Positions 33,540-45,544 of a DNA stretch of 64,000 nt are shown piece by piece (within the stretch, counting starts at the first letter, position 1; each line of letters opens with the position of its first letter). The notes under the pieces were generated by a model. It did not search any database and was not told the DNA's origin. It was given only the letters and a program-made list of their open reading frames with translations. The DNA comes from Anodontia alba (Eukaryota > Mollusca > Bivalvia > Lucinida > Lucinidae), in NCBI GenBank assembly GCA_964016985.1, contig OZ024824.1:118378951-118442950 (forward strand), read 5' to 3'. The position numbers and the translations under genes were made by a program.

Positions 33540-34384
33540 GTTATCTATCTACCTCAGGTTCATTTTAGGCACATTTTATAGTGTGCTTAAAATGTACCTG
33601 AAACTGTGTACCTAAAAAGTACTTCTGGGCACATATTAGGCATTTTGGGCACATATCAGGCACATGGAGTACATTTAAGGTACATGTATGCTGATCATAT
33701 TTGTTGTAAGTACATGTACAGCGAAATATATCATTGGTACATTTTAGGTACCCAGGCACATTATAATTATTTCAGGTACACTTTTGGTACTGTAGGTTTA
33801 TTAAGGGTACACCCGGTACACTTAAGGTATTGTGGGTACATACAAGGTACACCAGGTACATTCTAGGTACCCAAGGTACATTCTAGGTACCCAGACACAG
33901 TTTAGGTATTTCAGGTACATTTTGGGTACTGCAGGTGTATTCAGGGTACACCAGTACATTTTAGGTACTGCAGGTACATACAAGGTACACCAGGTACATT
34001 CTGGGTACCCAGGCCTATTTTAGGTCTTTCAGGTATATTTTAGGTACTATAGCTATATTGAGAGTACACCATGTACATTTTAGGTACTGTGGGTACATAC
34101 TGGGTACACCAGGTACAGTCTAGGTACCCAGGCTCATTTTAGGTATTTCAGGTACATTTTAAGCACTGCGGGTAAACCAGGTACATTCTAGGTAAACAGA
34201 TATAATAAGCTTAAAGTACAAAACAGATATATTCTATAGCTGTACCTATTTTGTATCATTTTGCCTCATGTTTCAGATAGTGTGCCAATTCTGTACAAAA
34301 AAGGTATACTTATTTTGTTCCTATTTTGTGCTTATTTTGTACCCTAAAAATGTGCTTATTTTGTACTTTCTTTCGGTATGGGAT
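33540..34384. repeat. Right GTAC-rich arm with GGTAC minisatellite
   Basis: 33590-34200 is a minisatellite of AGGTACATT(T/C)TAGGTAC words in a higher-order unit of roughly 130 bp. 34215-34384 mirrors the left arm at 27659 and ends TTCGGTATGGGAT. Frames across it (33606-34023) are repeat artefacts. Confidence 0.8.
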
Positions 34385-34409
34385 AACCTGACAGGAAACC
34401 AGCTTTGAC

Positions 34410-34510
34410 TAAACGTCTCCCCAAACATCACCATGGTGCAGATTATATTTCATTTCCTTTGGGATAATTGGGCCCATTGTGGTATATTTGAAAATGGAGT
34501 TTGCTCATGT
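34410..34510. repeat. Dispersed 100-bp repeat (GTCTCCCC...GGGCCCATTGTGG)
   Basis: Reverse complements of this block lie at about 41780-41870, 46330-46430 and 50790-50920. It seems to mark an internal or terminal part of the pearl-like elements. Confidence 0.6.
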
Positions 34511-34539
34511 ATATGCTATAGTCTATATGTCTATGTAAA

Positions 34540-36790
34540 ACATTTCAGCCCGGGGCGGGGCCATTTTTGGTCCCAGGGCTATAATTTGATCAATCTTGGC
34601 AGAGGTCCACCAGGTGAAGCTATATACCAAATATCAAAGGCCCGGGCCTTCTGGTCTCAGATAAGAAGATTTTTGAAGGTTTTGTCTATAAAAGTCTATG
34701 GAAAACATCGGCCAATCTTTGGCCCGAGGGCAATAACTTGAACAGTCTTGGTAGAGGTCAACCAGGTGAAGCTATGTATCAAATATCAGAAGCCTGGGCT
34801 TATGCTTTCAGACAAGAAGAGTTTCAAAGTTTTTCCCTATATGGGTCTATGTAAAACAAGTGACCCCGGCGCAGGGTCATTTTTGACCCCAGGGCTATAA
34901 TTTGAGCAGCTTTGGTAGGTCAACTAGATGAAGCTACATATCAAATATCAGACCTGTGCCTTCTGGTTTCATAAAAGAAGATTTATTAAGTTTTCAGTTA
35001 AAAAATCTATTTTCAGCTCCTGTGACCCAGATGAGCAATGGACCAGAACCATTTGAATAACTCTGAATGAGGATCAACCAAGAATCATTCCTGTGAAGTT
35101 TGGTCATAATCAAACAGTGGTTTAAGAGGAGACCTCGTTTGAAGAAATTGTTTATGGCGGCACTGACACATGAATGGATGGCAGACAAATGTGATCACAA
35201 AAGCTCGCCTTCTCTCTGACAGGCGAGCTAAAAAAAGTATATTCTACAAGTTTTTTTTTTTAGAATATAGCGGATAGTAAGCAAAGCTCACATACCTCAG
35301 GCCATAGCTATCAGAGGTATGTTGAACAAATTTTGTAGATATAAATTTCCCTTAGTATTGCATGGGAGAAACTGGCAAAAGAAAAAAAAAATCTCAGCAT
35401 CTTGGTTTTCACCTACACATCACACTTCCCCATTGCCAGAGTGTATACAAAATTTAAAGACTGAGGTGAGAAATCTGTGATCGATTTTTATGAGAAAGAA
35501 ATAAGAATAGACAAATAAAGAGAATGATAAGCATGAGGATACTGATTCCCTCTTACATGATATACCTAGTCATACCCATGTTTGTATCAAATTTCAAAAT
35601 CCTAGCTGCAGTAGTACCTAGGCCTAATCATTGCCACTGTTGTCAGAGGACTTCTAGGCAATGCTACATACCAAATATCAAAAGCCTAGGCCTTGCACTT
35701 TCAGAAAAGAATATTTTTTATTATTTTTTCTATATGTCTATGTAAAACATTTCAGACCCAGGGTGGGGCCAATTTTGGTCCCAGCGCTATAATTTGAACA
35801 ATCTTGGCAGAGGTCCACTAGGTGAAGCTATGTACCAAATATCAAAGGCCCGGGCCTTCTGGTTTCAGATAAGAAGATTTTTGAAGGTTTTGTCTATAAA
35901 AGTCTATGTAAAACATTTCGGCCAATGTTTGGCCCGAGGGCAATAACTTGAACAATCTTGGTAGAGGTCAACCAGGTGAAGCTATGTATCAAATATCAAA
36001 GGCCTGGGACTTCTACTTTCAGACAAGACGATTTTCAAAGTTTTTCCTCATATGGGTCTATGTAAAACAAATGACCCCGGAGCAGGGCCATTTTTTGACC
36101 CCAGGGCTACAATTTGAGCAGCTTTGGTAGAGGTCAACTAGATGAAGCTATATACTAAATATCAGACCTGCGCCTTCTGGTTTCAGACAAGAAAATTTAT
36201 TAAGTTTTCAGTTAAGAAATCTATTTTTAGCTCCTGTGACCCAGGTGAGCAGTGGACTGGAACCATTTGAACAACTTTGAATGAGGACCAACCAAGAATC
36301 ATTCCTGTGAAGTTTGGTCGTAATCAAACAGTGGTTTAGGAGGAGATGTCGTTTGAAGAAATTGTTTATGGCCGCACTGACACATGGACGGACGGACGGC
36401 AGACAAAATGTGATCACAAAAGCTCGCCTTCTAACTATGTGACAGGCGAGCTAAAAAAGGTATATACAATTTATTTTTTAGAATATAGCAGATAGTGAGC
36501 AAAGCTCACATACCTCAGGCCATAGCTATCAGAGGTATGTTGAACAAATTTTGTAGATATAAATTTTTCTTAGTACTGCATGGGAGAAACTGGAAAAAGA
36601 AAAAAAATCTCAGCATTTTGGTTTTCACCTACACAACACACTTCCCCATTGCCAGAGTGTATACAAAATTTAAAGACTGAGGTGAGAAATCTGTGATCGA
36701 TTTTTATGAGAAAGAATAAGAATAGACAAATAAAGAGAATGAGAGTACTGATTCTCTTTTATACAATATAACTAGTCATACTCAATGTTT
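34540..36790. repeat. Tandem duplication of a 1.2-kb pearl-like unit with terminal hairpins
   Basis: Two similar segments about 1.21 kb apart (GATAGT(A/G)AGCAAAGCTCACA at 35271 and 36492). Each holds two to three inner units of about 150-160 bp (GGTCCACCAGGTGAAGC(T), CAAATATCAAAGGCC, CCCGAGGGCAATAACTTGAA) and ends in a hairpin AGCTCGCC...GGCGAGCTAAAAA (35202-35234, 36421-36456). The second has (GGAC)n just before the hairpin. Core repeats plus GGAC microsatellite plus end hairpin match the bivalve 'pearl'/Helitron-like style (from memory). Confidence 0.75.
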
Positions 36791-37848
36791 GTACCAAATT
36801 TCAAAATCCTAGGTAATACCTGAGAAATCTGTGACAAAACATTTTGCAAATGACAAGCTTAAGGATGCTAATACACAATACGAGTTGTCATAGCCAATGT
36901 TTGTACCAAATCTCAAAATCCTAGTTGCAGTACTTCCTAAGTAATCTTTGACTCAAATTTCTCTATGCCTTATACTTGAGTGAGAGGTGGAAAAAGGAAA
37001 AATGGAAAAGGCAAAATAAATTTCCATGGTTTTCTTTTACATAATATACTTCAACTCTCTGTAGGTATATACAAAAATTGAAGTATCTGGCTCTCATAGG
37101 AACTGAGAAATCTGTGACAAAAAAATTTATTGGAGAAAAAAAAAAAAAAAATGGAAAATAAAGAAAATGATAAGACTGAGGATGCTGATTCTCTCTTACA
37201 CAATATAACAAGTCATACCCAATGTTTGTACAAAATTTCAAAATCCTAGGTGCAGTAGTTACTGAGAAATATTTGACAAAAAATTTTATTCGAGAGAAAG
37301 AAAAAATGGACAAATAAAGAAAGGGAATGATAAATATCTCTTTAACACATTACAAGATATCATACTAAATGTTTGTACAAAATTTCAAAATTCTAGGTAC
37401 AGTAGTTCCTGAGAAATCTTAGACAAAACACACACACACACACATACACACACACACATTGTTACCGGAATGATGAAACTATATAACCCCTATATATTTC
37501 GTATGCTGTGGGTACAAAAAAGACAAAGTGTCTCAGCATTTCAAAAGAATTATAGCACATCAGCAGTATGAGAAATAAAAACTTTAAACTATAATACCCC
37601 GCCATTATTGTGCTTTGAGCAGAAAACTCCGTAAAAATTTGACAACATTTGCCAATTAGCAATCCCAAACCAGATCTCCATAATATCAATGCAGATGGTG
37701 AAAATCCATCGATGTTTACTCAAGTTATCATCCGGATACGAAAAACGGATGGACAGATGGACGGACATACAACTGACAGACGGACATACACACGGACGTC
37801 CAATGTGAAACCATAATACCCCACCACCGATGTGGCGGGGTATAAAAA
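36791..37848. repeat. Pearl-like array, (CA)n, GGAC words and end hairpin
   Basis: Four or more units of 150-190 bp with CAATGTTTGTAC(C/A)AAAT, TTCAAAATCCTAGG and GAGAAATCTGTGAC, then (CA)n at about 37427-37458, GGACGGACAT-like words at 37748-37795, and a hairpin TACCCC-CACC...GGCGGGGTATAAAAA ending at 37848. It ends only 25 bp from the stop codon of the 37874-38035 exon. Confidence 0.75.
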
Positions 37849-37873
37849 TTCTGAACTGATACGAAATAAGGAA

Positions 37874-38035
37874 TTAATCTTCGCAAGCAAATCCGAATAT
37901 GTCATCACTTTCCATCCAAGATGTGTCTTCCTTTTCCTTCAGTTTACTCATTTTACTTTTTGGACTGCTTTTGAAGAATTTTCCAGAAGTCTTGTTTGGA
38001 GCCTTTCTTATAGCTGAAGACTTTTCATTCACTGT
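37874..38035 (-). CDS. Unrecognised gene, last coding exon
   Basis: The minus-strand exon starts after a good acceptor (TTGCTTCTTTTGTCCATCAG) at 38035 in phase 0 and runs 53 codons to TAA at 37874-37876. It encodes TVNEKSSAIRK, a lysine/serine-rich middle (KFFKSSPKSKMSK) and an acidic tail SWMESDDIFGFACED. Composition suggests a disordered nuclear protein with a short C-terminal binding motif, but I do not recognise it. Upstream exons that join in phase are 45545-45607 and 51005-51166. The 3' untranslated region must run straight into a transposon hairpin ending 25 bp downstream. The evidence is reading frame, splice sites and non-random composition, not homology. Confidence 0.65.
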   Translation of the reverse strand, partial: TVNEKSSAIRKAPNKTSGKFFKSSPKSKMSKLKEKEDTSWMESDDIFGFACED

Positions 38036-38213
38036 CTGATGGACAAAAGAAGCAAATATAAGCTAGGATAAAGTAAATATACCTAAAAAATAAAAGTGAA
38101 AATATAAAGTTACATGCAAAACAACTTTTAGTCCAGACAAGTATTCACACATTCTGGTCATGTCTATTACTATTTGAAGAGATATATACCTGAACATTGA
38201 TGAACATGAACAT

Positions 38214-38225
38214 TAAAGTAATGGT
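38214..38225. repeat. 12-bp SINE target duplication, left
   Basis: TAAAGTAATGGT, repeated at 38458-38469. Confidence 0.85.
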
Positions 38226-38457
38226 TTTTGTTTGTTTGTGTTGAGTCAACCCAATGGGATCATGTCGAGTGTGGTCAGTTTACCTAACCACACTTTTACT
38301 GGGCTGGATTAGTCCTCTAAGCGGTTAACCAGTATTGTGTACATTCTTTCTTCACAAACTGACAACTGCCCTTCTTGAATCAGCAGAAGGGAGAGAATGA
38401 CCGTTGAAAATATTTCATGATCAAATCTCTACAAAAGAATGTTGCCGCCCCGGTGAA
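38226..38457 (-). mobile_element. SINE lacking its tRNA head, with target duplication
   Basis: Body and tail of the tRNA-derived SINE (minus strand) are present, but the tRNA head with boxes A and B is missing: the copy stops at GTTGCCGCCCCGGTG. A 12-bp duplication flanks it exactly, so it inserted already 5'-truncated, as target-primed reverse transcription allows. A 13-bp stretch of the tail (GTTTTACGGCCCA) is also deleted. Confidence 0.85.
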
Positions 38458-38469
38458 TAAAGTAATGGT
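38458..38469. repeat. 12-bp SINE target duplication, right
   Basis: TAAAGTAATGGT, identical to 38214-38225. Confidence 0.85.
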
Positions 38470-38689
38470 CCAGCCTAGTATATACTGATATGCAGGATCA
38501 TCTACATCATCTATTTGGCCTGTTTTAAATTCAGTTGATTTCATTAACACATTTCAAAGGAATCTGGATTTATGAAGCAAAACTTAAAAAGCAAAATATA
38601 AAACATACAAAACAAAATAAGAATATTGCGGAAGGTAAAGTCTCACCTGCTGGTGTATTATGAACCAGCTAAAATTCAAGTGAAAAAAT

Positions 38690-39250
38690 GTCTGTGACAT
38701 GTAGGTCATGTTCCCAAAATCATACCAGTATTTGAGTCCCTATTAAGGAGGAAGTGTGTATTCCAGGTCTGATGACTATAGGTCATACAGATAATTAGAT
38801 ATCGAGCTACAAGCTTTACTTGACCCCAAAAAATGACAAAGTTATTCAACTGCAAAATATAGGTAAGGGTCATACAATGACACTGCAGTGTTGGCGTCCA
38901 AGCATGAGAGAAAGCACATATCATAGATTATTGTGAGTTACAGTTAATCCAAAATTGAGCTAAATCCTTAGGTTGATGAAAAAAAAAAAAAAAAAAAAAA
39001 AAAAAGACAAAGTGAAATATAGGTCAGGTCATGAAATATAACTGCAGTGGTCAAATCACTGTTAAAGAGGATTTGATGACTTCAGGTCATAGAATTAATC
39101 AGGTGACATATAAAATGAAGTCATTCAACCAAGAACTACAGGTCAGGGTCCTAAAATGACTCTGTAGTGTTTGAGTCCCTGAAAGGAAGAAAGCACATAC
39201 CATGTAGAATTGTAGGTGTTACAGTTAATTAGAAAATGTTGGTCATAAAT
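38690..39250. repeat. Tandem units of about 170 bp and poly-A
   Basis: Units share AGGTCA(G)GGTC, TGACACTGCAGTG / TGACTCTGTAGTG, TTTGAGTCCCT, AGAAAGCACATA and GTTACAGTTAAT. A poly-A run lies at 38979-39005. Intron of the 37874-51166 gene. Confidence 0.65.
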
Positions 39251-40284
39251 GTTGACAGCCACTATGGACAGGCAGATTTATGTATGAAAAAAAAAGCAAC
39301 AGATGCCTATATCCTATACTGTACCTTGCATAAGCCGGGGCAACAAAAGAAAAACAAGAGGCCCATGATGGCCCTGTAACGCTCAGCTGAGTATCATAAC
39401 ACTTAGAGAACCTGACCCATAAATGATCAAGGAAAACATTCTGACTAAGATTCATGATGATTATATTAATAAATAAGACAATGTAGCATGCCTAAAGGAC
39501 CATGAAATATATATCAAGGTTAAATATGAATGACTGGACTCAAGAGGCCATACTAAGATGTATGCATGTGTTAAGTATCACTGGCTGTAGGACCAATAAT
39601 TACTGAGAATCTGACCTAAATGCAAAAACCTAACAAAGTCAGTGGATTGTGTAATATAGGTCAAGGTCAAATATAGATGACTGCATTCAAGAGACCATGC
39701 TAAGATATCTGCAACAGTTTCTGAGAAACTCACCTAAACGAGACAAACATTTTGAGCAAGATTCATGATGATTGCACCTGCTTAGGGCCCTTTGGTTTCA
39801 GAAAAGTTTTTTTTTGTGTAAGTTTTTAGCTATATAGCTCTATAATAATAAGTGACCCCAGGGCATGGCCAATTTGGACTCCAGGGGCAGGGTTGGTAGA
39901 ATTTATGTAGGAGACCACTAAACATTGCTACATACTAAATATATAAGCTGTGGGCCTCATAGTTTCAGAGAAGAAGATTTTTTAAGTTTATCTCATTATA
40001 AGTCTATAGGAGTTAATGACCCCCGGGGCATGGCTAATTTAGACCTCAGGGGCATGGTTGGCAGGATTTATGTAGGAGACCACTAATCACTGCTACATAC
40101 AAAATATGTTAGCTCTGGTCTTCATGTCTTCAGAGAAGAAGACTTTTTGAGCGTTCTTTAGCTATATAGTTCTACATAAAAAAAATGCCACCCCCACCCC
40201 CCTGGGGCATGGCCAGTTTGGATCCCAGGGACTTGATTGGCAGGACTGATGTAGGGGACCACTAAACATTACACATACTAAATA

Positions 40285-41618
40285 CGAGGGTCCTGCAAAA
40301 AGTTTTGTCACTGGGTTCGGACTACTTCAGTGCTACGTTTTATCAAACATATTTTTATTACAAACCTTCAAAGTATTCCCCCTTTACTGAAACACATTTT
40401 TGTAACCTTTTTACCCAGTTGCGAAAAGCAGATAAATAGTCTTCTTTTGGTATCTGTCGGACACACTGATAAATAGCGCTGCCAAGAGAATTTCTAGACG
40501 TATACTTATTTCCAGAAAGCATTTTCTTAAGCCTTGGAAATAAAAAGAAGTCACAGGGACTCAGGTCAGATGAATAAGGTGGATGGTTTAAAGCTTTCAC
40601 CTTTTCAGAAGCCTAAATAGACTTTACAACCTCACACTTATGAGAGGAGACATTTTCATGTAAAAGGTGGACTCCTGATCATCCTTTGCTTGGTCATTTC
40701 TTATTGTAAAACTCTTTCAATTTCTTCAGTACAGAATTCTTCTAGAATCAGCCAGTGACTGTATGACCAGATGGACAAGGCACTTGAACGACTGGCCCAC
40801 TTGAATTAAAGAAAATTGCGTACAACATCTTTTTCGAACTTATGGTTCTCTTGGTAATACATGGGCGTTTTTGATCTTTTCGCTTCCATTGCTTATTATC
40901 AGCCCTTCTTTGTGGCTCAAACATGTGCACCCAGGTTTCATTACCTGCTAGCAAGTTATAAGTACCCCGACTATTACAGCCTTTGTATGTTTTCAAAAGT
41001 TCTTGGGCACATTTAAGGCATTGTGTCTTTTGCTCCTCAGTGAGCAAATGAGGTACCCACCTAACACAAACCTTTCTCAGGTCCAAACGCTTTTTTCAGA
41101 ATTGTTTGCACACTGCCTTCTGATATGCCAGTACAACTAGCTATATCTTTGACAGACAATCGCACATCCTGTTCGACCACAATCTTTACAGCAGCTATGT
41201 TATCCTTGGTAACAGAGGTTTTAGGCCTTCCAGGACGGGTATCATCTTCAACTGAAAATTCCCCAGCATTAAAAGCTTTAACCCACCTAAAAATTCAAAT
41301 GGTATGAGGTCCACATATACCATACAATTCATTAAATATCTGCTTTGAATCTATATTAAGCCTTATGCGGCGTTTAATCTAGCTACGAATTTCAGTCTTC
41401 TGGTCCATGTTCCAATGTAACAAATAAATTGGTCAGTGTATATGACTGCATCTATTTCAATTTGAAATAACTCGGTCAGTTGGAAAGCAATTCACACGAA
41501 ATAAACGGGTATTGTTAGCTTTTTAACACACCATTCAAGTGCAGTGAAGCATTTTAAAATGTACCTGGGATAAAACTAAGTAAGCATATTAGTGACAGAA
41601 CTTTTTGCAGGACCCTCG
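40285..41618 (-). pseudogene. Mariner transposon, dead transposase (family 2, copy 1)
   Basis: 28-bp imperfect TIRs start CGAGGGTCCTGCAAAAAGTT; TA duplication at 40283-40284 and 41619-41620 restores the array unit ACTAAATATTTAAGC. Minus-strand coding starts at ATG 41408 (MDQKTEI), has helix-turn-helix remains (DDTRPGRPKTSV), WVPHLLTEEQK, then the catalytic region. The first Asp is Asn (LLAGNETWVH) and the second looks changed to Glu (LLHENVSSH); the third is intact (SPCDFFLF). Several stops and shifts break the frame. Mariner transposases cut and paste at TA (family knowledge). This copy is inactive. Confidence 0.9.
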
Positions 41619-41942
41619 TATTTAAGCTGTGGGCCTCATGATATCAGAGTAGAAGCTTTTTTTAAGTTTTTCCCACTACAAGTCTATGTAAAATAAACTT
41701 CAAAAAGATTGCCCTTGGAAGCATAGTACACACTATGGATTAGAAAATGGGAGTCTCAGTTTTATTGAGCCTCTTCATAAGCAGTAATGAAGTTTGCAAC
41801 ACTGCTTAAGCCCTCTAGCCTATACATGAGCAGAGCTCCATTCTCAAATATACCACAATGCGACCAAGCTAATGACCCCCAGGGTGTGGCCAGTTTAGAC
41901 CCTAGTGGCTTGATTGACAGGATTTATGTAGGGGATCACTAT

Positions 41943-42247
41943 GTGTGTGTGTTGAGGTTTTACGGCCCAGTCAACCCGATGGGGTCATGTCGAGCGCGGT
42001 CAGTTTACCTAACCACACGTTTACTGGGCAGGCTTAGTCCTCTAAGCAGTTAACCAGTATTGTGCACATTCTTTCGCCAGAAACTGACAACTGCCCTTCT
42101 TGAATCAGCGGAAGGGAGAGAATGACTGTAGAAAATATTTCATGATCAATCTCCACGAAAGAACGTTGCCGACCTCGGCGGGGGTTGAACCCGCGACCTC
42201 CTGGTCTCCAGTCGGACGGCGCATCCAACTGAGCCACCGAGGCCGGC
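41943..42247 (-). mobile_element. tRNA-derived SINE, full-length copy
   Basis: Minus strand begins GCCGGCCTCGGTGGCTCAGT, box B GGGTTCAACCCC, ends AACCTCAACACACACAC. It interrupts the unit GGGGACCACTAAACATTGC of the pearl-like array. Minus-strand frame 42034-42237 is SINE sequence, not a gene. Confidence 0.85.
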
Positions 42248-43820
42248 TAACATTGCTACACACTAAATATATAAGCTGTTGGCCACATGGTTTCAGAGAA
42301 GAAGATTTATTATGTTTTTCCCATTATAAGTCTATGGGAGCTAATGACCCCTGGGGCATGGCCAATTTGGACCCCAGTGGCATGGTTGGCAGGATTAGTG
42401 TAGGAGACTACTAAACATTGCTACATACTAAATCTGTTAACTCTGAGCCTCATGGCTACAGAGAAGATTTTTGAAGGTTCTTTAGCTATATAGCTCTATA
42501 TATACATGACCCCTGGGGTGTGGCCAGTTTGGACCCCAGGGGCTTGTTTAGCAGGATTTATGTAGAGGGCCACTAAACATTGCTACATAGTAAATATATA
42601 AGCTGTGGGTCTCATGCTTTTAAAGAAGATTATTTTAAAGTTTTTCCCATTATTAGTCTATAGGAGCTAATGACCCCGAGGGTATTGCCAATTCAGATCC
42701 CAGAGTCTTGACTGGCAAGATTTATGTAGCGGACTACTAAACATTGCTACATACTAAATTTTTAAGCTCTGGGCCTCATGGTTTCAGAGAAGAGTTTTGA
42801 AGGTTCTTTAGCTGTACATCTCTATATAAACATGTGAACCACCATGGGTTGTGGCAAGTTTGGACCTCAGGGGCTTGATTGGCAGGATTTATGTAGGGGA
42901 CCACTGCACATTGTTATATACCAAATATATAAGCAGTGGACCTCATGGTTTCAGAGAAGAGTTTTTAAGTTTGTCCCATTATAAGTATATGGGAGCTAAT
43001 GACCGTCGGGGCTTGGCCAATTTGGACCCCAGGGGCATGGTTGGCAGGATTTGTGTAGGAGACCACTTAACATTGCTTCTTACAATCTGTTAGCTCTCAG
43101 TCTCATGGTTTCAGAGAAGAAGATTTATGAAGGTAATTTAGCTATATAGCTCTATATGACTCCCTTGGGAGTGGCCAGTTTGGACCCCAGTGACTTAATT
43201 GGCAGGATTTATGTAGGGGACCATTAAACATTGCTACATACTAAATATATAAGCTGTGGGCCTAATGGTTTCAGAGAAGAAGACATTTTAAGTTTTTTCT
43301 ATTATAAGTCTATGGGAGCTAATGACCCTGTGACGTGGCTAATTTGGACCCCAGGGACATGCTAGGCAGGATTTATGTAGAAGACCACTTAACATCGCTT
43401 CATTATTTATTTAATCTGTTAGCTCTTGGCCTCATGGTTTCAGAGAAGAAGATTTTTGAATGTTCTTTAGTTATATAGTGCTGCATTAATATATGACCCC
43501 CATTGGGTATGTCAGTTTGGACCCAAGGGGCTTGATTGGCAGGACTTATGTAGGGGACCACTAAACATTGCTACATACTAAGTATTTAAGCTCTGGGCCT
43601 CATGGTTTCAGAGAAGATGTTTTTTTTTTAAAGTTTTTCCCATTACATCGATGGGAGTTAATGACCCCCGGGGTATGGCCAGTTTCGACCCCAGGGGCTT
43701 GATTGGCAGGATTTATGTAGGGGACCACTAAACATTGCTACATACTAAATATAAAAAGCTGTGGACCTTAAGGTTTCTGAGAAGAAGATTTTTTAAAGTT
43801 TTCCCCATAAAGTCTATAGG

Positions 43821-43828
43821 AGCTATAT
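43821..43828. repeat. 8-bp target duplication, left
   Basis: AGCTATAT, repeated at 45063-45070. Confidence 0.9.
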
Positions 43829-45062
43829 CAGGGCTCTGGAAATTTTGAAATCTGAATCGGTCCAGCCGATGACGATGACGTCAGCAATGAGCCCAAAATG
43901 TATATATCACCTGTCACGAAAACTAATGACAATTGGCAGTCCTATAACTCCTTTTAAATAATACACCTCAACTCCGTTATATGACGGAAGTCCGGGTATA
44001 CCGAGCATGATCAAAGCTGGCATCATCAATAAATACAGTCAGGTATGTAAAAAGAAAGAAAGAAAGAAAAAAAAAAAATGGTTTTGTTTTATTTCCACCT
44101 CCGCAGGGTTTTCCTGAACTATTTATAAACAATTGATTCCCGTCTTGTATAAACGCGAAGACGGCGGGAAACAGGAGAGACGGAACGAAGCTACTTTCAT
44201 GGACCCAATTAGGTCTAATAAAAAAGGCCTGCACAACGGGCGGTTTTGCAGTTTTCAATGTTTCAAGATTTGATCAGACTGCTTAAATTTTAAGCACTGA
44301 CCAATCTTGTCTAGCGCAAGTGGTGCATTACTTATTTTTACCGTGAAATCTACCTTGAATTATATTCGCGTGTTACGGCAATCAACAAAAAACAAAACAA
44401 AAAAACAATCAATAATACCCAGATCGGACGCCGTTGTATGCGACATCTGATCAGGACATACACGGTTTGGGAATTCATTTATCGAATATGGGACTGACAA
44501 ACTGTGTTGATCAAAACAAAAAAGAAGAGGAAGAAAACGGGTGTGTTCAAGTGGTGTATTCTTTTATCACTCTCAGTAAAGCGACCTTTGATCTTTTGGA
44601 CACACCGACTGCACCTGGATGATTTGCAGTCTCAGTGTATTCACATGTGTCACACAAACGGATTAATTATCAGACTACTGTTACTGATGATTTGTGTTAA
44701 TCGCTTGTTTACCGCACAAAGGTCAGTGAAGTGTTGATGTTTTGACAATGTTTGGATAATGACGTAATTAATTTGTGCTGCGGTAGGTTGCCGTTATTCA
44801 GCTGTCTCTCCAATATACACGTCAAATGACCGTTTAGAGCCTTTTAATTACCATAATATTGCATTTAAAAGGTGTGCGGACGTTGTCAGTTTGGGAAGAC
44901 TTAGATATCATTGATTCGTGAAAATTGGTTGGTTGGGGAAAATTGGGGTTCAAGGTACAAACCTGTTGGACCGATTTATTAGCGTTTTGGGGTGTTTGAA
45001 ATCGGTCCAGAATTCTTAATTTCGGTCCAGACCGGCTATTTTTCCGGTTTTCCCAAGCCCTG
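43829..45062. mobile_element. hAT-type non-autonomous element, copy 1
   Basis: Short inverted ends CAGGGCTCTGG...CCCAAGCCCTG with an 8-bp duplication (AGCTATAT), the standard hAT signature (family knowledge). Left subterminal GAATCGGTCCAGCCGATGAC and right TTTCGGTCCAGACCGG carry matching CGGTCCAG words. A close relative is 55121-56339; termini and the TGTCACGAAAACTAATGACA block are shared, while interiors differ. No transposase frame. Confidence 0.85.
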
Positions 45063-45070
45063 AGCTATAT
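45063..45070. repeat. 8-bp target duplication, right
   Basis: AGCTATAT, identical to 43821-43828. Confidence 0.9.
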
Positions 45071-45544
45071 ATAGTCATGGCAGCCATCTTGATTTAAGGA
45101 CCATGACCATTTTTATATATTTTCAATCCCTCTAACAAAGCTCCACATGAATGAAGAAATTTGGCCCAGGGGTTTCAGAGGAGAAGTTGTTCAAAGGTGT
45201 GAATAGAAGGACAGACGGATGGGTAGTGATCACAATAGCTCATCCTGAGCCTTCGGCTCAGCTAAAAAAAAAAACCAAAACAGTAAGATGTTCCAAAGTG
45301 CTGTCTTTTGTACTTCTTTTTTCTATTTTTTTTTCTTTTCCCAGAGTTTTTCTTGTTTGTTAACTAAGTACACCAAGTTTGGACCCTTCAGATTATATGA
45401 TTGCTGAGATATTACTGACAGAAAAGAGTTAGGTACAAGATATGGATAGACAGTATGTCATCACGTTTTTAATGCTCAGGTATAATAAGCATGCATTAGG
45501 TAAGGTTACACGTATTCAAGTAATGGAGCTAATCTATGACTAAC

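Larger units (their letters stand above)
39354..45273. mobile_element. Large pearl-like element carrying nested insertions
   Basis: 5' end AACAAGAGGCCCATGATGG followed by GCTCAGCTGAGT; 3' end GATCACAATAGCTCATCC, hairpin CTGAGCCTTCGGCTCAG and CTAAAAAA. The 5' GCTCAGCTGAG word matches the 3' hairpin, as in related elements here. The interior is a tandem array of about 175-190-bp units (ACTAAACATTGCTACATACT, AGCTGTGGGCCTCATGG, AAGTCTATGGGAGCTAATGA, GGATTTATGTAGG). Three insertions split it: mariner 40285-41618, SINE 41943-42247 and a hAT-type element 43829-45062. No protein-coding capacity of its own. Confidence 0.7.

Noticed and set aside
33606..34023. Frames with repeated GTXXVH / RYILGT peptides
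   Set aside because: They are translations of the GGTAC minisatellite.
38647..38668. 22-nt micro-exon on the minus strand (acceptor TTGAATTTTAG, donor CAG|GTGAGA)
   Set aside because: Splice signals are good but 22 nt would break the phase-0 joins of the three-exon gene; kept only as a possible alternative exon.
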